Assembly (NCBI GenBank): GCA_902611265.1 | Contig: CACLYY010000002.1 | Coordinates: 62,001-126,000, forward strand | Length of the DNA: 64,000 nucleotides | Source: an uncultured Pelagibacteraceae bacterium | GTDB taxonomy: Bacteria; Pseudomonadota; Alphaproteobacteria; Pelagibacterales; Pelagibacteraceae | Reading direction: 5' to 3' | Shown here: positions 59,568-64,000 of the stretch, piece by piece | How the letters are laid out: each line of letters begins with the position of its first letter | Numbering within the stretch: position 1 is the first letter of the stretch | The notes under the pieces: generated by a model | Told to the model about the DNA's origin: nothing | Databases searched by the model: none | Seen by the model: the letters and a program-made list of their open reading frames with translations, nothing else | Position numbers and translations under genes: made by a program

Positions 59568-60347
59568 ATGAAGCTTAAAGATAGAGTAGCAATAGTTACA
59601 GGTGGAGGCAAAGGTATAGGCGAAGAAATTTGTATTGGCCTAGCAAAAGAGGGCGCTAAGATTGTTATAGCAGAAGTAGATATTACAAATTCAGAAAATG
59701 CTAAAAAAAAGATTTTAGATACAGGCAGTGAAGCAATAATCGTTAAAACTGATGTTTCTAAAAAAGATAGTATTAATGAAATGGTAGAAAAAACCATTCA
59801 AACATTTGGAAAAATTGATATCCTTATAAATAATGCAGGAATAAGACATGTAAAAAAATTGTTAGATCATTCTAAACAGGACTGGGACGATATGATTTCA
59901 GTTAATCTTACAGCACCATTTCTTGCAAGTCAGGCTGTAATTCCTCACATGATTAAAAACGGTAAGGGAAAAATTATAAACTTTGGTTCTATAGCTAGTT
60001 TTATGGGTAGACCTGATAGAGTAGGTTATGTTGCAGCTAAAAGTGGGGTACTAGGTTTAACGAGAGCATTGTCAGTTGATCTTACTGGAAAAAATATAAA
60101 CGTTAACACTATTTGTCCTGGATTAATATCAACTCCTTTCAACCAAAAATATGCTGAAGATCCAAAACATGGCGAAGCCTGGGGAAAAGAAACAGTTGTA
60201 GGAAGATGGGGACAACCAAAAGATATTGTAGGAGCAGCAGTATTTTTATCAAGTGATGAATCAGACTTTATAAACGGATCTGAGATTAAAATTGATGGTG
60301 GATGGCTTTCCTCAAAAGTTAGAAGAGGAGAATTAGATAATGAGTAA
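59568..60347 (+). CDS. Short-chain dehydrogenase/reductase (FabG-like)
   Basis: A 259-residue SDR. NAD(P) motif AIVTGGGKGIGEE (about 8-20), NNAG in LINNAGIRHV, active-site Ser in FGSIASF, Tyr-x3-Lys in VGYVAAKSG, and the C-terminal SEIKIDGGW. It overlaps the aldehyde dehydrogenase gene by 8 nt. Together with the aldehyde and 3-hydroxyisobutyrate dehydrogenases it would form a three-step oxidation route for the compound brought in by the TRAP system. Confidence 0.9.
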   Translation: MKLKDRVAIVTGGGKGIGEEICIGLAKEGAKIVIAEVDITNSENAKKKILDTGSEAIIVKTDVSKKDSINEMVEKTIQTFGKIDILINNAGIRHVKKLLDHSKQDWDDMISVNLTAPFLASQAVIPHMIKNGKGKIINFGSIASFMGRPDRVGYVAAKSGVLGLTRALSVDLTGKNINVNTICPGLISTPFNQKYAEDPKHGEAWGKETVVGRWGQPKDIVGAAVFLSSDESDFINGSEIKIDGGWLSSKVRRGELDNE

Positions 60348-61857
60348 TTTTGAAAAAAATTATGAATTAGCTCTTAATAGTGCAAAAAGATTATCAGATA
60401 AAATTTTGATAGATGGTAAATTAATTTATGCTCAAACCGATAAAAAAATACCAGTTTTAAATCCTAGTACTGGAGAGAATATTGGTTCAGCACCACAATG
60501 TGATAAGAATGATGTTAATATTGCAGTTGAATCTGCTTTTAAGGCATTTCAAAAATGGAAAAAAATACCAGCACGTGAAAGGGGAAAGATGGTTGCTGCA
60601 GGTGCGAAGAGATTAGAGGAAAGAAAATCTGAGATTGAGACTTTGCTTTCATTAGATACTGGTAATGCTTTAAGAACTCAAGCTGTGCCAGAAACCGCTG
60701 CATCTATTGAGCTAACAAATATGTTTGCAGGACTATCAGGAGAGTTAAAGGGTGAGAATTATCCACCCAATATCCCGAATACTATTCATTATACAACAAG
60801 AGATCCAATTGGTGTGGTTTGCGCAATTGTACCATGGAATGCTCCTTTATTTTTAACAGTTGCTAAAATTGCTCCAGCAATAGTTGCTGGTAACAGCGTT
60901 GTGTTAAAAACAGCTGAACAAGCACCTTTTTGCGCTTTACTCTTATCTGAAATATTTCAACAAGAACTACCACCAGGAGTTTTAAATGTTATTTCTGGGT
61001 TCGGAGAAGAGTGTGGTGAACCTTTGGTAACTCATGAAAAGGTAAGAAAAGTAACTTTTACGGGATCTTTTTCTGTTGGAAAAATAATTGCTGAAAAAGC
61101 TGCTCCGAAATTATGTCCTGTTACTTTAGAACTTGGTGGGAAAAATCCAAATATAATAATGAGTGATGCTGATTTAGATATTGCAATTCAAGGTGTAATT
61201 GATGGTATGAGGTATACCCGTCAAGGACAAGCATGTACTGCGGGGTCTAGAGTTTATATTCAGGAAAAAATTTATGATAAAGTTATCAATGGTGCAGTTG
61301 AAAAACTGAGTAAACTAAAAATGGGAAATGCTTTAGATGAAGGATCGGATATTGGAGCGATTATCTCAGAGGAGCAACTAAAAAGAACTTTGCATTATAT
61401 GGATATAGCAAAGCAAACTTCTTCAGCTAAAGTCGTACATGGTGGCAATCAACCAACAGGTGGTGATTATAAAAATGGTTTCTTTTATGAGCCTACACTT
61501 ATGTCAGGGGTACCGGTAGACTCTCCTGTTTGTCAGGAAGAGATTTTTGGGCCAGTAGCTTGCGCTATTCCATTTAAAACATTTGAAGAAGTAATGCAAA
61601 GTGCGAACGATACACCATTTGGATTATCAGCTGTGCTTTGGACTCAAAATTTGTCTAGAGCTCTAGAATTTGTTGAAGATATTGAAGCAGGATTTGTTCA
61701 AGTAAACCAATGCGTTGCTCCAAGAGCAAATGTATCTTATGGTGGTTTAAAAATGAGTGGTCTAGGTAAAGAATATGCGTTTGATAGTATGATAAATCAT
61801 TTTACTCAAAGCAAAACAGTTTTGATAAATCGAGGAAAATCAAATATAGATATTTAA
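60340..61857 (+). CDS. NAD(P)-dependent aldehyde dehydrogenase
   Basis: A 505-residue ALDH. The catalytic Cys is in GQACTAGSRV (near 297), the Glu in TLELGGKNPNII (near 264), and the coenzyme-binding VPWNAPLFLTVAKIAPAIVA and TFTGSFSVGK segments are intact. It resembles betaine-aldehyde- and hydroxy-acid-aldehyde-type enzymes; specificity cannot be read from the sequence. It lies between the SDR and mmsB-like genes in one operon. Confidence 0.92.
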   Translation: MSNFEKNYELALNSAKRLSDKILIDGKLIYAQTDKKIPVLNPSTGENIGSAPQCDKNDVNIAVESAFKAFQKWKKIPARERGKMVAAGAKRLEERKSEIETLLSLDTGNALRTQAVPETAASIELTNMFAGLSGELKGENYPPNIPNTIHYTTRDPIGVVCAIVPWNAPLFLTVAKIAPAIVAGNSVVLKTAEQAPFCALLLSEIFQQELPPGVLNVISGFGEECGEPLVTHEKVRKVTFTGSFSVGKIIAEKAAPKLCPVTLELGGKNPNIIMSDADLDIAIQGVIDGMRYTRQGQACTAGSRVYIQEKIYDKVINGAVEKLSKLKMGNALDEGSDIGAIISEEQLKRTLHYMDIAKQTSSAKVVHGGNQPTGGDYKNGFFYEPTLMSGVPVDSPVCQEEIFGPVACAIPFKTFEEVMQSANDTPFGLSAVLWTQNLSRALEFVEDIEAGFVQVNQCVAPRANVSYGGLKMSGLGKEYAFDSMINHFTQSKTVLINRGKSNIDI

Positions 61858-61859
61858 AT

Positions 61860-62786
61860 ATGACAGATCAAATTGCTTTCATAGGAGTTGGAAATATGGG
61901 TAATCCAATGGCCGACCAGTTAGTTAAAGCTGGAAAAAAAGTTAAAGCTTATGATGTTTCTCCTGAAATGATACAAAAAGCAAAAGAAGCAAATTTAAAC
62001 GTAGTAGAAACTTTAGATGAAGTACTCGATGGTGCAAATTTTATAATTTCAATGTTACCTGAGGGAAAACATGTTAAGTCACTTTTTTTAGGCGAAAAAG
62101 GAATAATCGATAAAATATCAAAAGATGCATTAATTATTGACTGTTCAACAATCGATATAGAAACTTCGTTATTACTCGGCAAAGAAGCTAAAAGTAGAGG
62201 CATTAAAATGATTGATGCACCTGTTACAGGAGGTGTTATGGGTGCAAGAGTAGGCAAACTTAATTTTTTAGTTGGTGGAGATGACGAGTCTGTAAACTTA
62301 GCAAGACCATTAATGGACATTATGGGTCAAAAAATTTTGCACGCTGGACCCCAAGGAAGTGGTGTTGGAGTTAAAATCTGTAATAATATGTCCTTAGGTA
62401 TTTCAATGATAGCTGCATCAGAGGCATTAATGTTAGCAAAAAGACTAAAGATGGATTTAAAAAAAGTCCATGAAATAATGAAAAACGCATCAGGAAATAA
62501 TTGGGCCTTGTCGACTTACACTCCCTTGCCGAATTTAACAGATGGCGTTCCTTCAAACAACAAATATAGACCTGGTTTTTCTGCTGCAATGATGACAAAA
62601 GATTTAAAATTAGCAAATGATGCTGCAAAATCAGTAAGCGCATCAACCCCTTTAGGAAAACATGCTTTAGAAATTTTTTCAGAATTTTGTAACGAGGGAG
62701 AGTCTGAAACTGATTATTCAGGTATATCAAAAAAAATTGGTGGCGATGCTTGGGATTACCCTTTTGATCCAAAAGGCAAAGATTAG
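61860..62786 (+). CDS. mmsB: 3-hydroxyisobutyrate dehydrogenase family protein
   Basis: A 308-residue beta-hydroxyacid dehydrogenase. NAD motif AFIGVGNMGNPMADQLVKAG, substrate loop DAPVTGGVMGARVGKLNFLV, the catalytic Lys in GVGVKICNNMSLGIS (near 172), and the end motif YRPGFSAAMMTKDLKLA, which is specific to HIBADH among this family. It oxidises 3-hydroxyisobutyrate to methylmalonate semialdehyde in valine breakdown, or a similar hydroxy acid. It follows the aldehyde dehydrogenase by 2 nt. Confidence 0.87.
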   Translation: MTDQIAFIGVGNMGNPMADQLVKAGKKVKAYDVSPEMIQKAKEANLNVVETLDEVLDGANFIISMLPEGKHVKSLFLGEKGIIDKISKDALIIDCSTIDIETSLLLGKEAKSRGIKMIDAPVTGGVMGARVGKLNFLVGGDDESVNLARPLMDIMGQKILHAGPQGSGVGVKICNNMSLGISMIAASEALMLAKRLKMDLKKVHEIMKNASGNNWALSTYTPLPNLTDGVPSNNKYRPGFSAAMMTKDLKLANDAAKSVSASTPLGKHALEIFSEFCNEGESETDYSGISKKIGGDAWDYPFDPKGKD

Positions 62787-62869
62787 CTATGAAACCTCAA
62801 GTTGCATATACAATTTATGTAACAATTTAACGTTTTACATTTCTCAACCAATAATATTAACTTAGTTTA

Positions 62870-62886
62870 TTATTAAGTCTTAATAA
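62870..62886. promoter_or_regulatory. Perfect 8-1-8 palindrome upstream of the TRAP binding-protein gene
   Basis: TTATTAAG-T-CTTAATAA forms a 17-nt palindrome 21 nt before the DctP-like start codon, between mmsB and the TRAP gene. The position fits an operator overlapping the promoter or the transcription start. The AT-rich composition raises the chance of coincidence. Confidence 0.45.
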
Positions 62887-62907
62887 CAATAAAGAGAGGG
62901 ATATATA

Positions 62908-63996
62908 ATGAAAAAAATCACATCAATGATTTTAGCTTTAGTATTTGCAGTTTCAGTAATTGGTTCTGCATCTGCTAAAACATTAAAAATCCAACTTACT
63001 TTTCCTAAAACATCTTACGATGGACAAATCGTAAAAATGTGGACTGATAGAGTAACAAAATTAACTCGAGGTGAGTTAAAATTTGAACTTTTATCAAAAG
63101 GTGAAGTTGTTGGAATGAAAGAAACACTAGAAGCCGTTGACAAAGGTCTAGTAGATGGTGGTGCAGCATGGACTCACTACTGGTCAAACTATCACCCAGC
63201 AGCGATGTTATTTGGTTCGCCAGTCGCTGGTGGAGGAATTGGATTAAGTACTAAATCTTGGTTAGCATGGTACTTCGACAATGGTGGTAAAGAGTTATAC
63301 GACCAATTGTGGAGCGAAATGGGAATGAATGTTAAAGGTTTTGTAATGGCATCATCTGGACCAGAAGCATTAGGTTGGTTTAAAGAGCCAATCAAGAATA
63401 TGGATGATTTCAGAAAATACAGATTCAGAACTCCTCCAGGAATTCCAGGACAAACATACAAAGATATCGGAATTGCATCAGTATCTTTATCAGGTGGTGA
63501 TATTTTACCAGCGCTTGAAAAGGGAACAATTGATGCTGCAGAGTGGTGTTGTCCAAAACCAGACTCAGTATTTGGTTTCCAAAAAGTTCTTAAAAACTAT
63601 TATCTACAAGGTCTTCACCAAAATGTTGTAAATGGAGACATTTACATAAATGGTGATGTTTATAATTCTTTAACTGATCATCAAAAATATGCAATGGAAG
63701 TTGCATCTGAAGCTATGATCACAAGAAATATTACAAACAGGGCTGTAGAAAATGGAAAAGCGTTAATTGATCTTACTCAAAATCATGGTGTAAAACTATG
63801 GGATACACCAGCTGATTATTTCACAGAGTATATGAACGCTGCTCAAGCTACTCTTAAAAAGAATGCAGCAGAGAATGCTTTCTTTAAACAAGTTTACGAG
63901 CACATGACTGAGCACGCAAAAGTTGTAGTACCTTTTATTGCACAAATGGAAACATCTGATGCATCAATTGGATCTGCATTTGCAGCACAACAATAA
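62908..63996 (+). CDS. TRAP transporter periplasmic binding protein (DctP family)
   Basis: A 362-residue TRAP solute-binding protein. Signal peptide MKKITSMILALVFAVSVIGS (cleavage near ASA-K), then LKIQLTFPKTSYDGQIVKMW. The carboxylate-binding Arg lies in DFRKYRFRTPPGIPGQTYKD (near 175), and SLSGGDILPALEKGTIDAAEW is the usual second domain pattern. It binds a carboxylic or keto acid outside the inner membrane. It is preceded by AGAGAGGG and a palindrome. The membrane subunits should lie beyond the right edge. The oxidation genes upstream may handle its ligand. Confidence 0.9.
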   Translation: MKKITSMILALVFAVSVIGSASAKTLKIQLTFPKTSYDGQIVKMWTDRVTKLTRGELKFELLSKGEVVGMKETLEAVDKGLVDGGAAWTHYWSNYHPAAMLFGSPVAGGGIGLSTKSWLAWYFDNGGKELYDQLWSEMGMNVKGFVMASSGPEALGWFKEPIKNMDDFRKYRFRTPPGIPGQTYKDIGIASVSLSGGDILPALEKGTIDAAEWCCPKPDSVFGFQKVLKNYYLQGLHQNVVNGDIYINGDVYNSLTDHQKYAMEVASEAMITRNITNRAVENGKALIDLTQNHGVKLWDTPADYFTEYMNAAQATLKKNAAENAFFKQVYEHMTEHAKVVVPFIAQMETSDASIGSAFAAQQ

Positions 63997-64000
63997 GTAA

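Noticed and set aside
1-64000. CRISPR arrays, phage genes, transposons, tRNA or rRNA genes.
   Set aside because: The few gaps between genes are too short for, or show no sign of, cloverleaf structures, spaced direct repeats, transposase genes or terminal inverted repeats.

Overview
The window reads as a compact, AT-rich alphaproteobacterial genome of the SAR11 / Candidatus Pelagibacter type. This rests on the very low G+C, gene borders that often overlap by 1-15 nt, almost no non-coding DNA, and a gene set centred on osmolyte, one-carbon and organosulfur metabolism. The assignment is inferred from style and content; no rRNA or other marker gene is present. I saw no tRNA, rRNA, CRISPR array, insertion sequence or phage gene.

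Region 1 (1-20.1 kb) is a methylated-osmolyte block. On the minus strand are a glycine-betaine-type ABC binding protein (proX) and permease (proW), a short MetF-like reductase and a partial GcvT/DmdA-like folate methyltransferase. Divergent from it is a long plus-strand run: betaine-homocysteine methyltransferase, a dimethylglycine/sarcosine-dehydrogenase-like flavoprotein, a WBSCR27-like methyltransferase, a Rieske oxygenase, a SET-domain protein and an M24-fold protein that matches the DMSP lyase DddP. The run continues with an APS-kinase-like / NMNAT-like gene pair, an enoyl-CoA hydratase-family protein, small accessory genes, a second dehydrogenase, ETF beta and alpha, and ETF-ubiquinone oxidoreductase. 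Together these would import methylated compounds, move or oxidise methyl groups onto folate or homocysteine, and pass electrons to quinone.

Region 2 (20.1-33.9 kb) holds DUF2237 and hisI on the minus strand, then folE, an acuI-like acrylyl-CoA reductase and a LysR regulator. An iron ABC transporter follows, behind a perfect 7-1-7 Fur/IRO-like box, and its operon appears to run on into a third dehydrogenase paralogue, a TauD-type dioxygenase and an AEC carrier. A tartrate/D-malate dehydrogenase and GMP reductase lie on the minus strand.

Region 3 (34-42 kb) carries a haloacetate-dehalogenase-like hydrolase, tldD/pmbA, a TPR protein, a histidine phosphatase, an aminotransferase, a SOUL protein, an FkbM methyltransferase, and a small basic protein whose leader contains an unusual array of inverted repeats.

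Region 4 (42-51.5 kb) is a carbohydrate/polyol locus: a Gfo/Idh/MocA dehydrogenase and a TIM-barrel isomerase diverge from a complete ABC importer (binding protein, two permeases, a 63-aa membrane protein, two ATPases), followed by DhaL and DhaK without DhaM. Region 5 (51.5-64 kb) has a minus-strand operon (creatinase-type M24, MhpD-like hydratase, M23 peptidase, SDR, TerC, GMC oxidoreductase) and a plus-strand run (Baeyer-Villiger monooxygenase, FKBP-rhodanese fusion, SDR, aldehyde dehydrogenase, 3-hydroxyisobutyrate dehydrogenase, TRAP binding protein). A repeated design is that the gene for the periplasmic binding protein is followed by an intrinsic terminator-like hairpin before the permease gene; this occurs in all three ABC operons.
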